The notes beneath the pieces are model-generated. The model had not been told where the DNA came from. It was given only the letters and a program-made list of their open reading frames with translations, and did no database searches. A stretch of DNA of 64,000 nucleotides. Source: Spironucleus salmonicida. Taxonomy: Eukaryota; Fornicata; Diplomonadida; Hexamitidae. Positions 14,201 to 26,730 of this stretch are shown here, piece after piece (positions within the stretch are counted from its first letter, which is position 1; each line of letters starts with the position of its first letter). Position numbers and translations under genes: made by a program. The stretch spans positions 8,001-72,000 of the forward strand of contig CM035317.1 of NCBI GenBank assembly GCA_000497125.2. The letters run 5' to 3'.

Positions 14201-15705
14201 GCATACCGTTTCTTACCTAACTTGATTAGCTTCTCTTCGTAATATACGAACAATAACTAACACAACTTAACGCATTTCGAAAACTTCTCCTTCTATGACT
14301 GCAAGCACTCATCTACCAAAATAATAGGGTGCTTCAATTATATATTATTTCGCCTTTGTTATTCAAGTAATACTTAGTCTATATCATTTATAATATTTGC
14401 AGTATCTATAATGAAAAAAGAAGCTAGTTTTAGTTAATCGAATTGCAACTATATAGAATTATCGTATTTTAGCTTTTGAACTAATTACAAGTTGCCCTGA
14501 ATTTTGTTAATAAATAGAATCATACTCTAGTAAATAAAAGACATCTAGTCTAAGCTTTCCAACTGAAAGGTATGGAATTTACAAACATCAGCAAGTACTT
14601 TTTCTTTGTAATTTTTTAAATCCTGCAACTTGAATGTATTTTTATACTAGGCAACTAGTTGCTCGTGAAATGAGTGTGTCCTGTACTTATATAGAGGTTA
14701 GTCATCAGATCCTTCCTTATTGAGCAAAATTGGAACATTTCCCTTCAGGAGGTGGAAAAAGTACTGCGTGTAGAGAGCTACGCTTTTCCCAGACCTGGAA
14801 CTCTGGCTTATGACAGCATTCGTAAGAGTGTCGTTAAGATCATTTTTAACCAACGAGAATAATGCAAAATACTCCGCCTTGAAGAGGTAGGACACGTGGC
14901 AGAGCTGCTGGAACATGAACAGGCAGATCCCGGTGTCGAGAAAGTGGATAGGTAGTTGGAACAGGTTCATGTATTCAAATTTATTTGGTAATAATTATTC
15001 ATTATAAACAGTATTAGACAGCTCAAATATTGTTTTCATGACTACTAATTTTTATTACGTTACAACTGATAAAACATTTTGATTTACAATTTCATCCATT
15101 CTATTTGTATATAACTTAAATCCTGAATAACCAAACACTAGAGGTAAAATCAAAGGATAATCGCCGATGCTCTAATATTATATTGCTGCCAACTGAGTCA
15201 AAATCATATCCTGATGAAAGTCATTCTGAATAGTACTTAATGGTTTCAGTATTTTCAATGTGTCAAAGTCATCATAGTAAGAAAAGTACTGAACACCATA
15301 TAAAGATATATCTTATAGTGCACTCTCATAATCAGCATCACCCTCTGTTTTAATTGACTTAACTTTAATTCCCATTTAAGCAGCTACTATTCCAATATTG
15401 TTCCAAAAAAAATCCTGCTCATATTTTACTATTTCCGTAGGTTACACTAGTTAGAATATTATATTCTAGGCTATTTTACCCAGTTTTTAATAAAGTAAAA
15501 CAACTTATACTGCGCAAAGTTACTATTTTGTGGTAATAGTTGAGCGTAGTACATACTTTATTTGATTTAATTATACTGACTGCTTTATTTCATTATTAGT
15601 AATTTTAAATTCCACATTGAAGATATCATTTTTTGCATACCTCAATTTTCCATTAAAAGCTTCAACTTAATAAACATCAAACTCGATAGATAAATCTGCA
15701 GTCAT
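11290..15705 (-). CDS. Giant P-loop NTPase family protein, copy B (1471 aa as read)
   Basis: ATG at 15705 to TGA at 11290, in one frame with TAA/TAG as Gln. The N-terminus aligns with copy A (shared RSxITTKxQLCAVxVVLLYxK). Walker A (SQSSRSGKS) is near residues 307-314, and the Walker B and sensor regions are nearly identical to A because they lie in the shared core block. The C-terminal block (KIFDFIITFHGY, EYGHHIP) is conserved, but the acidic linker of copy A is missing. The last 30-60 residues before the TGA may be read in the wrong frame, since the shifted frame there continues into the conserved family C-terminus. Cellular role unknown; probably cytosolic, as no signal peptide or membrane helix is seen. 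Confidence 0.7.
13153..14967. repeat. Core block of copy B nearly identical to copy A
   Basis: Partner of 3455-5270. It spans the Walker A, Walker B and following helical region. Divergence rises abruptly at both ends (near 13150 and 14967). Confidence 0.85.
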
Positions 15706-16713
15706 TTAAGAAGGAAATAGGAAAGATGTAAAGTAAAATATATCAATATTATACATTAATATAATATTATACTATGAATAAAAAACTCTACTTGCATTTA
15801 TAATACATAATTTAATACATATTATAATTAATGAATGTTAAGCGTTTTACGAACTAAAAAGTATGAAATAAAATAGTGTAGTTTTTCTATCTGTATTTGA
15901 CCGCTAGTAAGGAATTAGCAATATATAATACTACTTAACTATCACGCATTCTTAGTGAATGTATGAGGTTCCTAAAAATACATTAGCTCATCCGCTATGC
16001 ATGATCCCACGCATCCCTATCGTTACTAGATGCAATAAGTAGCATCTTCGGCTGACTTTGCTGCCCTTTGGTAAAACTCATCCTAGTGAGTCGTCGTTAC
16101 CATTTAAAACTCATCCATCCCTATGCTTCGGTGTTAATAAACATACCAAGTGAGACTGCAGGCTATCATTTTTGATAGATTATGCATCATCCGGGTATTA
16201 AAGATAGAATACATACAGTCTTCGGCATAGCCTGTGCTTGTATTACTAGTGAGAATAGCCTTCTTAGGCTACTGTGTACCTGGGCTCATAAGTGAATATA
16301 TATTAGTAAGTATAGTAGTATATTATATAAGTACAATAGTAGATATATTATATATCCTTACAAGCACCACTCCCAATGCATATATACTACTAAACTCCAA
16401 TTAAGTTATTACTATATATACTATAGTATTGCATACTCATCAATCACTACGCCAGTACCACTCACGCCTACCGTGGTGCTATCTATGGAAATACTTGGGG
16501 TACCAGTACTAGTGATACCCACTTCAGTAGCAGGCAGGTATGCCAAATCTGAAGGTTAAGCCATTATTCACTATGCCAACAGCCGCAACTCAGCCTCGTA
16601 GCACCAAAATGTGGAAGTCCTAAGCTAGCATAAGTTCAGTCCTATTCTTGCTAAATTATGATATTGCTACCTCGCTGGGTCCTGACTACCGAGCTAGCGC
16701 TATGTTCTTCACG
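15706..16713. other. Intergenic region with short tandem TA/TAG-rich stretches
   Basis: Upstream of NTPase copy B. AT-rich to 16000, then mixed composition. Around 16305-16440 there are imperfect tandem stretches of the type tatagtagtatattata. No gene supported. Confidence 0.4.
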
Positions 16714-18062
16714 CCTAATAGCCACATTTTCACTTGCCCTGTCCGCTCCCAAATCTCTAGATTTCGTGCAGCTCATGCAAACTTCGCCCCTAATAAATTC
16801 CCTTCAGTGTAAACTTCGCTCTCGCGCTCTCGAGATTCCATGCAGTTATGGACCAAATTTCCGCTGAAATTTCACGAATTTATCAACTTTAAATCGGTGC
16901 AATCGGCGTATTTTGCAGAATTAAAAACCGTACCGCTTTGGGACATCTTGACGATGCTGCTTTTAAACTTCTGAGGATCGGCTTGCAGGGTGCTTTGGAT
17001 TTACTCTTGGCGGTATCAGGCATGATGAAATAGTGATAAATGGAGGTATGATAGGTACATTCGATATGTAGTGGATAGCATTAGCCAAATGGTGCTTGTG
17101 AATTGTCTGGGGAGCATCTTCAACGCATTTTGAAAGAATAGCATTTTAATTAAATTTAATGTATAATAAAATATGAAATCTCGATTTTTAAAGCGCTTCC
17201 GCTATCGATGAGAGGCTCGACATTTAAGACTTTAAAATTACTGCTCTGATAATTAAAATTATATTATATGATATATTATAAAAATAGGCATAGCTAGTGT
17301 TATTATATAGGGAAACTCAAAGTATGCATATGAAAAGATTTAGTTATATTTATATTTACTTGTGTAGGTTTTTGTTTACTGAGTATACAATATTAGTATT
17401 TAATATATATTGTAAACATTTAGCATTATTTTAGATCAAAAATTCAGGTTAAAACTAAGGAGCTCTAAATATTTGATATTCTTATAATTCATAGCATATT
17501 TGGGACTCAAAACCAGAATCTTATATCCTATGGAATGCATTAGCAACAATTTAGTGCATAGTGCTAGGGGTAAATTTGATACTGTGCAGGATTAGTTAAG
17601 TTAAATACATCATGTCTAATACTGAGCAAACGATCTTTATCTAAACTATTATTGTAATTATTACCAACTGCATCGAAATATACTAATTATGGGTAAGCTT
17701 TTAAATCTATTTTGTATTTAGTTTCTGTATGCCAGCTAATTACCTACTGTGCGCCTTGCTAATATATTATATATCTGCATAGTTATGAAATACCTAAATA
17801 GTAAAATAAGCGCTCTAGCAGCCCAAGATATCAGGATCACTCCTCTCAAATACATAGAGTCCTGTAAAACCACATGAAGAATATATATAGTAAGATCTCT
17901 TTACATCTCTTGGCGAATCTCACATCCTGAGCACCTACTGATACATCTTGCACAAATAATTTCACTTGCTTTTATTATTGTTACTCTGATTCGCTCTGCT
18001 AACTCCTATCTACTAAAATAATAGTATATCATACACTATCATGGATGTTCCAAGCCAGAGAA
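16714..18062. repeat. 1.35 kb direct repeat, copy 2
   Basis: Second copy of 7571-8917. Its downstream end coincides with the start of the virus-like island at about 18063. Copy 1 continues into different DNA at the same point. Confidence 0.85.
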
Positions 18063-18275
18063 AGTAGATACTAGATCGTGCTATGTCAGCTTTTGGCAAC
18101 AGGCCCCTATTTTTTTCAAAACATAATTAACAGGAGGTTATTAATTAGGATCAATTAAAAGGGATTATTGCTAGCGGAGGCAAAACGAAGGACAGTAACC
18201 TCCTATTGGGCTACTGATCCCTAAGAGGGCCATGGTTAATCGTAACTAAACCCTGGTAATGATAATCTATCTGAA

Positions 18276-18554
18276 ATGTTCATCTTTTACAAGTAATGTA
18301 ATTTATAAAGTTCAATATTGACATACTATATAAATATTACTTATTATAAAATTTTAACAGATTTTAGAAATGATAAAGTACCATTGCAAATAATAAACTA
18401 TAAATATTTTAAATTGGTTTATTAAGATTCGTATGATCCTATCAATAATTAATAGCACATCCTTCCTGAAGTTGAATATAAGATGTTTTATGATTAGTTT
18501 AAATTACAATTCGATAAGTATACTATTGATCCAACAGTAAAAATATAAATTTGA
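18276..18554 (+). CDS. Island ORF 1, hypothetical 92 aa
   Basis: ATG at 18276 to TGA at 18552. The same frame is open further upstream to about 18118, so the protein may be longer and 5'-truncated. Rich in Tyr, Phe, Asp and Gln; no recognised domain. Its TGA is directly followed by the ATG of the next ORF. Confidence 0.35.
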
Positions 18555-18749
18555 ATGCATGTTTCAGCTATTAAACAAAGATAGATTTGGAGATTACAAA
18601 AACAACAGTAATTATTAAAAGATATCTTACAAGTGAACTTAATTCAGCTAAGTTCTTTAGACACTTAAATACAGTTTATATAAAATCAAATTAATGTGAT
18701 GAAACCATTAGTATCTTAATATATAAAAGTTTAATGCTGTAGCCTTTGA
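18555..18749 (+). CDS. Island ORF 2, hypothetical 64 aa
   Basis: Starts on the base after the TGA of ORF 1 (TGAATG) and ends at TGA 18747. Very rich in Gln, Leu, Ile and Lys with heptad-like spacing, so a helical or coiled-coil peptide is possible. Function unknown; could also be part of one frameshifted gene with its neighbours. Confidence 0.3.
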
Positions 18750-18775
18750 ATCGATATATATTTGTTTGGAAAGAT

Positions 18776-18901
18776 ATGACTAACAGAACTAATTAAATAT
18801 CATTTAATATTTTAAATTAAACTGATAGTAAAAGAGTTGCATCACAAGCAGAAGTTTAACAAGAATCAGTTTATATCTTTTGTAAGTTTTTGCTAAGGTG
18901 A
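18776..18901 (+). CDS. Island ORF 3, hypothetical 41 aa
   Basis: Short frame from ATG 18776 to TGA 18899, glutamine- and serine-rich. No recognised domain. Listed because it lies between ORF 2 and the ATPase on the same strand with tight spacing. Confidence 0.2.
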
Positions 18902-18946
18902 CATTCATTCATTTAATTTATTATTATTTTTGCTTCAATTAAATAT

Positions 18947-20019
18947 ATGGAGTACAATATACAATCAGACGAAATTCAATTTTTGATATAAAAACCAAAA
19001 AAAATACTTGGACGTAACCGTCCGGATCCCAGGAGGTCTAAATTGAAATAATGATTATGGCTATTTTGGACTTATGGGTTCAGCAGGAACAGTCAAAACG
19101 TATTCAATGAATAAATTAAATTAAGCATATTAAGATTAAAGTAAACTATCAAAGTATAATTCAGATGACCCTCATTTAAATAATAAAGATATAACTCATA
19201 CATTCTTCTTAGGTCCAACTATCGATTGTGATTAAACTTATTAAATATCAAAAAGCAAAGACAATAGAATTAATATACCATTTGTTGATTCGAATGGAAG
19301 GACTTCAAAATAAAAGTTATTAATGTTATGTTAAGAATTATAGAAAATGAAAACTATTATAAATCTATCATTTATAATACAAGAATAAATATGATCTCCT
19401 TTAAAAGATAAAGAAATTAAAAAATAGAGATCAAAAACTATTCTTTCAAGTTTTTAAAAATATACTTTCACAATTCGAATGGGTAAAGCAATATTATTAA
19501 GAATGTTTAGTTTTATAGAAAGATTGTTTAGGTGATGATGTTGATTAGTATATATAATTGCTGTATGAATAAATTGGTTTGCGTTATAATAAATATTGGA
19601 TACGAAGATAAAAAATAGTTTTATTATTAGATGACTTGAGTGGAAGTTCAGTATTTCAAACTACAACTGAATCTGATTTCTATAAACTAATTTTTTAAAG
19701 AAGATATCTTGGAATTTGGGGGACCATTTCATGTTTGCATTCTATTAAGAAATTGTATGGACCTTTTAGATAGTTGTTTACAGCTTTCTTGTTAATGAAC
19801 TGTCTCAAGGAAGAACATATAAAAGATATCTTTAAGGATATTGGAAGGATAACAAGTTAAGAATTCGAATCAAAATAGTTTATTGAATTGTATGATAGAT
19901 CCATTGATTATTTTGGAAACGACTATTCGAAGAGAGGCTAATTCAAATATAGTTTTTTATATATAATTATTTAACCAGACCCAATGATCTTTATAAACTT
20001 TGATAAGCAAGTTAAGTGA
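18947..20019 (+). pseudogene. A32-like (FtsK/HerA-type) packaging ATPase relic
   Basis: The coding sequence is spread over all three plus frames, so at least two frameshifts are present. In order: an N-terminal basic segment from ATG 18947; a Walker A-like motif at 19077-19100 reading GSAGTVKT, in which the glycine normally before Lys-Thr is Val; a Walker B at about 19615-19635 (VLLLDDLSGS); then a segment matching the Ser/His-Ser and basic P-x-R region of viral packaging ATPases (near HSIKKLYGPFRQ). The frame ends at TGA 20017. Packaging ATPases of this kind pump DNA into capsids of nucleocytoplasmic large DNA viruses, virophages and Polintons. The lost glycine and the frameshifts indicate a dead gene. 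Confidence 0.55.
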
Positions 20020-20079
20020 ATATCTGTTAATTTTTATCTATATTTAAAAGATAGTACCTTCATTTTTTAACCAAAGAAA

Positions 20080-20482
20080 TGGTGAAGTTCATAAACGCAA
20101 AACTGCTGATTGAAGAAAAAGAGATGACCTAGCTTTCATCGAATTAGTAATAAATAATGAACTCATAAAGATAAATAAGAAAGCTAGTACTAAATAGAAA
20201 TTTGAAAGTAATAACGTATGTAGCAAAGTTGAATAAATAAGATTGCTTAATAAAGATAGAGAAGTAATAGTTGTACTACCTTAAGAAATTGAATAATGGA
20301 ACTATTATTATACTCCTGATGTACTTCGCACTAAGCAATACTATAGCAAGTTTGTAATAATTAATAAGATTGAAACATATCACTTTGGCTCATACTATAA
20401 ACAAATCTAATATTTATTAACTAAAGATGAAGTGAAAACTATTTAAAATATTTAACCAGCTTCAAGACAACTATATTTCTGA
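20080..20482 (+). pseudogene. Island ORF 4 fragment, unrecognised
   Basis: A plus-strand frame from about 20117 to TGA 20480 with natural-looking composition (Lys, Glu, Tyr, Val) but no start; an in-frame TGA lies just upstream near 20107. It follows the ATPase relic by about 60 bases. Function unknown. Confidence 0.3.
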
Positions 20483-21030
20483 TTCAAAAGGATCCAAACA
20501 AAAAAAACAAAAGATCAAGTTCAGGAAAAGTACGAGTAGCCAGGGTTTAGAAAATCATTCTGACGAAATTTTCTGTTACTTAAAATTGAGTTCGTCACAT
20601 CGGAATCTATTAAGTTAAACAATAAATCAAAGAAAAGAATTCTAATGACATTAGAAGACAGCGAATGAATCATCACTTTACTAAACTGACTGCATACTAA
20701 ACTAATTCATCGCATGATATTTTCCCATAAAGCTCACTGCACTCAACACCTCCAATTTTTTTTTGAGAATTATTCCTCCAATAACAGTTATACACTGGGA
20801 CTTGCCAGCTAAACTGCATACAAGGCTCCACAGACATGTGACGGTGCATTCCCACCGCCCGCATATTTTACGATATTCGTTAATGAAGGATTTACCTTTT
20901 CCGAGACTTTCTGAGCACAGTTCATTTTTCAAGATATATACAAAATATAGCAAAACACATTTTCCGAGTAAACATTTACACAATATTATACATTAATTCT
21001 TATATATTATCCCCTGCCACATTTGAAAAA
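20483..21030. other. Junction region, no supported gene
   Basis: AT-rich DNA between the virus-like island and the GC-rich pseudogene island. A minus-strand frame (20702-20983) has a cysteine-containing hydrophobic N-terminus but no recognisable domain, and an equally long plus-strand frame overlaps it. Confidence 0.3.
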
Positions 21031-21350
21031 TGCTTTCCCTGTCATACGAGATCTCGGAATCCAGTACTACGATTTTCGTAGCATTCGCGCTGCCCCCACA
21101 GTTGTTGCCAACAGATATTGAGATCACGCTCACAGACTCCTAACTTCGCTGATCGCGCCCTCGCACCAGCTCGTGCTGGACTTCGCGCACCGCGTTTCGC
21201 CCAAAAACTCGGTATGCAGGGTCAAGAAGCAACAGCTGATGCTCGAGATCCAGAAGGAGGTGGACGGGAGCTGGGGCGAAATCGTCCGGTACCTCGCGCA
21301 GAGCTAGCAGCTCGCGGTCAGGAACGCCGCGTTCCGGCATCTGCACAGAT
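21031..21350 (+). pseudogene. Broken CS-domain (p23/SGT1/NudC-type) protein
   Basis: ATG at 21031 opens 39 residues resembling the start of a CS domain (a beta strand ending ITLTDS). A frame change near 21130 follows, then a clear CS-domain second half (LVLDFAHRVSPKNSVCRV and EIQKEVDGSWGEI). CS domains bind Hsp90 or act as co-chaperones. The frame breaks again at a TGA near 21348. At least one frameshift separates the two halves, so the gene is probably dead, unless the sequence carries an error here. Confidence 0.5.
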
Positions 21351-22600
21351 GACGTGCCACTCGATGAAAGCAAGGAGACGCAAGATACCAATTGGAAGCT
21401 GATGTTCACCTGGGCCTTCCGCGCTCTGGAACGAACGGTGCTGAAATATCTCGACTGGTGCTACTGCAGCGTACGACCACGATACTCGGAAAAGCGGATC
21501 TGGTGCTAGAAAATAGCACACGTTAGTAGTGAATTCTGGCGCAGTGCATTCACGGCGGCTTCGGGCTCTGCAAGTGCAAGCAGGAGCTCACGGGCCAGAG
21601 TATGCGGAGCTGCTCGAGGCGGACTGCCTTCAGTCGAATTCGAGCATTCTTATGCACTCGTTCGTGTTTCAGTGCACAGAAACTGGCAGCGGGTACACAA
21701 TTTCGACCGTCACGAGGGGCCTCTGTGTGCGGCACTTCTCGGCAAAGGTGTTGATTTCGGGAGCGGCTGCGGTGAGGGGGAGCGAGCATTCAGGTACTCG
21801 GCGCAGCAAATGATCAACATGGACGGGTAGCCGCCTGGGAAGAACGTGGAATCCTGGGTTCTGGCGCTATCGGTCTGACTATGGCCCACAAGTGCACTTT
21901 GGAGGGCGCGCGCTTTGGGCGTCTACGGGCTCTTACCGCGCTGCTCTGGCCTTTAGCGAAATATCGAATAGTGCTGAACAGATTTCGGAATTCCGCTCCA
22001 TCTGGTAATCACGGCTGTAAATCTAGTTGGGGAAACTCGGGTTACCGCGGTGTACCTTGCTCCAGTGGATCCTGTAACTTTGCAGCCAGATCTCACGAAA
22101 ACTACAAGGCTCGAATGCGGCTGTTTGTCACTCTCGGTTGGTCTTATTCCTCAGGATAAAGTTGTCGTGACTTTGGGTGGAAAAGTTAATCCAAAAACCA
22201 GGCCTATAGAGGCTGGTTCGTGCAAGCTTGTTAGCGGGCGCTTCTTTCAGCCGGAAATTGCATTTAGGTTCATAATTTGGTGGACGATGCTGCCGAAGAG
22301 GGCCGCTCTTCTTTTGGAAACATCTGCAGCCCCCGGTACACCGGTTGTACTAGCTGATGAAAACATATTGTTCTCTGCGCCGCAATTCCTTATCAAAGAG
22401 CTCGATTCATAGTCAATAAGCATGCGTGTTAGCAAGGTTATTGGGAGATGCAAGTTGCGGGAGAGACGGAGGTTGTTCACGCAGTCCCAGCAGAGATGCT
22501 GCACGTTCGTATAAAGTAATAGGTTAGTAATGTACCTGTCGCCATTGAAAAGTTTGAAGAAGTGGCGATTGATAAATCTCAAAGATAGATCACTTGTGTT
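21351..22600 (+). pseudogene. GC-rich island of frameshifted coding remnants
   Basis: Composition and codon pattern resemble the GC-rich genes of the right half rather than the surrounding AT-rich DNA. Several plus-strand segments look protein-coding but change frame, notably 21650-21810 and 21998-22255. The latter encodes a beta-rich, Thr/Val-rich stretch (for example VVVTLGGKVNPKTR) like an extracellular domain. No complete gene can be drawn. This may be the rest of the CS-domain gene plus a second, surface-type gene. Confidence 0.4.
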
Positions 22601-23442
22601 GTATGTCCCAATGGGTATAACATATTTGTAAAAATCGGGATGCCAATGAGATTGAAGAGATCACAATCAATTAATGCAAAGGTGGCATAAACTACGCTAA
22701 ACCAGAAATTGTGGAACCGTTTAGAACATTTTGTACATCTACTGCAGTTGAGAATGGCGAAGCTGTTAGACTTACTGTATAGCTTTCCAAGCCTATCCCT
22801 AAAAATGAACGCATAGAAGCAACTAAGAAACTAAGGTTAGCGTGGTAAAGGCCCCAATTATGATGTGCGATGCCGTACTTAAGGGTATTTTCGGCTCAAA
22901 GGTTGTAGCTTGCGCAGTGTCTTAGAAAAGTGACTCAGTGCTATGTTTTTCGTTCATGCTTAAATATTCAATCCGCTTACAGTAATATGCGGTAAACCAG
23001 CAGAAAATTAATACGCTGCTGAATTTAGGATATTCCAGACTATCTAATTATTTTAATAAAATTGTATTATAAATAACGCATTACTCGTAATGTTGCACCA
23101 TATACTGTGCTTAGTCTGCAATCTTGTCAAAACTCATCTTTACCAATAACTATTATAAATACATTAGTAGTCGTCACCAATATGCATCTGTACTAATTAC
23201 ATTAGTATTTACATTCTAATAAGCCTTAACATTCTTGAAAAGGCATTCGTACTGTTTCTAGACTAGTGCTCTTTTGTTATATAAATATGTTACTATGCTC
23301 GAACATTCCCACACCATACAAATTGTTAGTAATGCTCATATACATTGCAAAAATCAATTAATTTATCCTAACATAAATTTCATATTAGAAGAAACCCAAT
23401 CCAGTTGCGTTAAATACAGTATTATACGATAAAGCCTATGAA
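22601..23442. other. AT-rich intergenic DNA
   Basis: No gene supported; composition falls back to AT-rich after the GC-rich island. Confidence 0.4.
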
Positions 23443-23733
23443 ATGATATGCAAATAATACCACTCTATATATCTCTCTACACATATTTAAATGGTATATA
23501 CTCAAAATCGTGATATTATTAAGTACGAAACTGTCCAAAAATACATCACTGCTATGTATTACAAGTTTTTGATCCATTATAGTTTGTATCTAGAACTCAA
23601 ACTGTTTCAAGAATATTGCTTGGAAAATGAAATTGTGCTCAATATTTTTGAAAGCACCAATGGTTATTATTTTACATTATTAAACGCACAAATGGGTGCA
23701 TAAATAGTTTGGCAGTTATTGATAAGCTTTTGA
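23443..23733 (+). CDS. Hypothetical ORF, 96 aa
   Basis: ATG at 23443 to TGA 23731 with three TAA codons as Gln. Rich in Tyr, Leu and Ile, without signal peptide or known domain. Just past the end, another frame reads as plausible protein to about 23820, so this may be a frameshifted remnant of a longer gene. Confidence 0.25.
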
Positions 23734-24575
23734 AAAATTTAGGTTAAATTATTGATATATAGCGTTTCAGATAACGTATTTCGTGGATATAACTATTATG
23801 AGTAGTAGAAGTCGTTGTTGCGTCAGTAATAATCTACCGTAGGTAAAATAAGCAATGAGTTTTATAGTTTGCATAGTTTATTACCTCATGTATGCGATGA
23901 CTTAATAGGCTAAAAAAGACTAGTGACGATGTTTCGGTATAATCTTTTTAAATATTTCTATCAATAACTATTATATAGCAAATAAGTATGTTCCTTCAAT
24001 AGCAATCTCTCCAAGTATAGCTATTTCATGTAATAGGATGCTATATATTTATATGAATATAATTATATTAGAGTACCTAAATTTAATTATAAAAATTTCA
24101 AAACCTGCATACTATTATCGAGATAATATGACATATGTAAGTATTATTCTTGTTATTCGCGATTTGAATTTGAATTTCGCAATTATCGTAAGACTATGAA
24201 AAACGCAAACCTGGTTCTAAGTGTACTGATAGCCTTGCCAAGCCTGATCAATACACCTCTAACTACAAAACTGATCCAAATGTGAGATTATATATTTTTC
24301 TTCCTTCGCTACTGCTGACAGTTCTATCTGTCCAGCCTACTTACTGGTACTTGTATACAAAGATAAACTGCGTGTTGCTTGGTATTCTAGGTGATTGTAC
24401 TTGTATAGTTGATATGATTTCTTATTATTCGCCCAATTAGCTTTGTACTCGACAATGTATTATCAGTCAGTTCCGCTCTAACCAACTTTATTGGCATGGC
24501 CCTTGGAGTCCATACTTCCAGCTGCTCCTTGCATGACAAAATTTTATTTATTTCCTCTTTCGTAGTAGCTAATAT
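23734..24575. other. AT-rich DNA, no supported gene
   Basis: Scattered short frames only, with no recognisable motif. Confidence 0.35.
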
Positions 24576-25412
24576 TCATATATATTTATGGTCAATATGC
24601 TTCTTTATAGATCTAATATTTCTTGGCACAGTATCTTGTACCGCTAGATACTGCTCGAGGAAAGCTGACAACCAATAGACACGCACTACCACCATACGGC
24701 AGCGAAATTATATATTTCCTCGCTTTGAGATGCCAGTCGAGAGTCTGTGTATGCGCCTCTTTACACAATCCTCTATCCTGATAATTTGCAAGCTTGCAGG
24801 CTGTGCAGTCGCAACACTGAAGAGCTAGATCTTATTCTACGCTAACATACAATATAAATTGGTATAGTAACATGCTACAACTCCTACGTGGCGGTTTGTG
24901 TTCAAAAACTTGAAAAGTATATGAATGCAAGTCGTTTAAAAGTTTTAAATAACATATAACTCCTCAGAAGTACTACAATATACACTACCTGCTGCCTATC
25001 TACATTTGCCATGTGTATCTTCATCTACTGCACTACTACATTATCTGCGTTGGTATTCAGCATTCCTAACCACTGTCAGCGGATGTAGTCTGTAATTTTA
25101 TTAAAAGGCCACGTGTATCTTCGGAGGAAGAAAGGCCATCTCACAACAGTCATCAGCTACCCGCTGCTCAACCCATAAGTTGTGTACTATGCATGGTATG
25201 CTGGAATTCGTTTCTACAATAATTATGGATTTCGCGCTGTCCAGTTTATTGCTGTAATATGCTTCTGCGTCACGAGGCCTCCTAACCAGATTCTCTTCCA
25301 CTATTATGGTAATTTGACTTACCTGAGTATCATCATAGTATGCCTGTAGCATTATTTCTTACTTAAGTTGTAAGTAACATAACTGCAATTAGGCGGGTGA
25401 AACTTCCTGCAT
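24576..25412 (-). CDS. Hypothetical ORF, 278 aa
   Basis: From ATG 25412 to TGA 24576 the minus strand is free of TGA for 278 codons, with TAA/TAG as Gln. The first 110 residues have balanced composition (for example VEENLVRRPRDAEAYYSNKL); the rest is less convincing. No signal peptide, membrane span or known domain. Such a frame can arise by chance when only TGA is a stop, so confidence is low. Confidence 0.25.
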
Positions 25413-26730
25413 CCTTTGATAACATCATTACTGATCGACCGATCGCCAAATAATAGTTTCAGATGCACTAAGTATGAATATGGTCAGGAACGTCACATGG
25501 TGCGTCTTGTATATCGGTTTTACCTCCAGAATCGAGGTACATTCCAGGAGGCGAGAATTATAGGAATTCTAATCTTCTAATAATGCGTAGCATGCTTAGT
25601 CATTATATTAACTCCTTACGCTATCGCAATACTAGCATACGGAAACAAGTTACTGTTGCTAGAAATATTTGTCTGCTCTATTAACCTACAGCTACCTATG
25701 GCAAATAGTTTACATGACTGTGTTTTAAGTATTACGAACGATATCCAGCTATTTTGATCTGTCAAAGTCATGTTACATAATCATAACACTGACGGCTAAC
25801 CCAACCTAGAAGTTATAGCCAGCCCCAGCCAAAAAATTAAAGGGACTCGATACCTTAGTAGTCCCAGGAACGAAGATCTCTGCTAATGGCGAAAACTGCA
25901 GATATAATGTGTCATCATTAATATACCATAAATCAGCTCTATGCAGTATGGTGCATTTGCAACCACTTTAATCAGCAAAATACACTATCGTGTTAAATCA
26001 CTACTCCTTCTAATTGAAATTGCAGGCACCAATATATTTAAGCTTAAATTCAGCACCACTATCCTAAATTTTTTAAATTTGCAGATGCGCTACTGGTCCA
26101 GCACAAAATTGCCATACCGCTCTGTTAATACTCCCGGAGTAGTACATGAAGCTAGACTTTCAGCACAGAAATTTCATTTTTCAAAATAACATGAACCGCA
26201 CATTTACCTATTTTGGGTATCTATATTGTACTTCAGACCGGCTTGCCGGACCAGCTGTCTTTTATCACTTGATCGGCAGTTTGAGTTAAGATGGTAAATG
26301 CGCTTGAAACGGAGCAAACTTTTTTGACGCCATAATGGAAATATGCGCCATCTTAAGACGCAAAAAGGCCAGTGCAGAAGAATGTTTAGCACACTCGACC
26401 AAGGATATTCATCATTCTAAATCGGAAACAAAGTTATGCAAATGCTGCATCCAATATTTAGCAATTGAAGTACTGGAAGCAGAGTAGTTCTTGTAAAGTG
26501 TCATTTAGCCAAAATGTTTAAAAATTATCTGAACACTGAGATGTTTTACAGAGGTTCGACCTATTCTTAAAAACTTACTTATTTAGGAATTCCTTATTTC
26601 CAGCTTAAGGAAGCCGTTCAAAATTCTAGAATATGATATATACGAAACGGTTAATATAAATAAGCAGTTATTTAGCCCACCAGTTTCCCATCCAGTGACC
26701 TCAGGCAGTAGAACAAATAAACCCTCACTT
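25413..26730. other. Intergenic DNA, no supported gene
   Basis: Mixed AT-rich sequence downstream of NTPase copy C. No long frame with recognisable features. Confidence 0.35.

Larger units (their letters stand above)
18063..20482 (+). mobile_element. Degenerate virus-like / Polinton-like island
   Basis: A 2.4 kb AT-rich block whose plus-strand frames are packed head to tail: 92-aa ORF, 64-aa ORF, 41-aa ORF, packaging-ATPase relic, then another fragment. It uses TAA/TAG as Gln like the host. The ATPase relic is the only recognisable gene. No terminal inverted repeats, polymerase, integrase or capsid gene was recognised, so the element is a fragment. The call as an endogenous DNA-virus or Polinton-type remnant rests on the ATPase. 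Confidence 0.45.
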
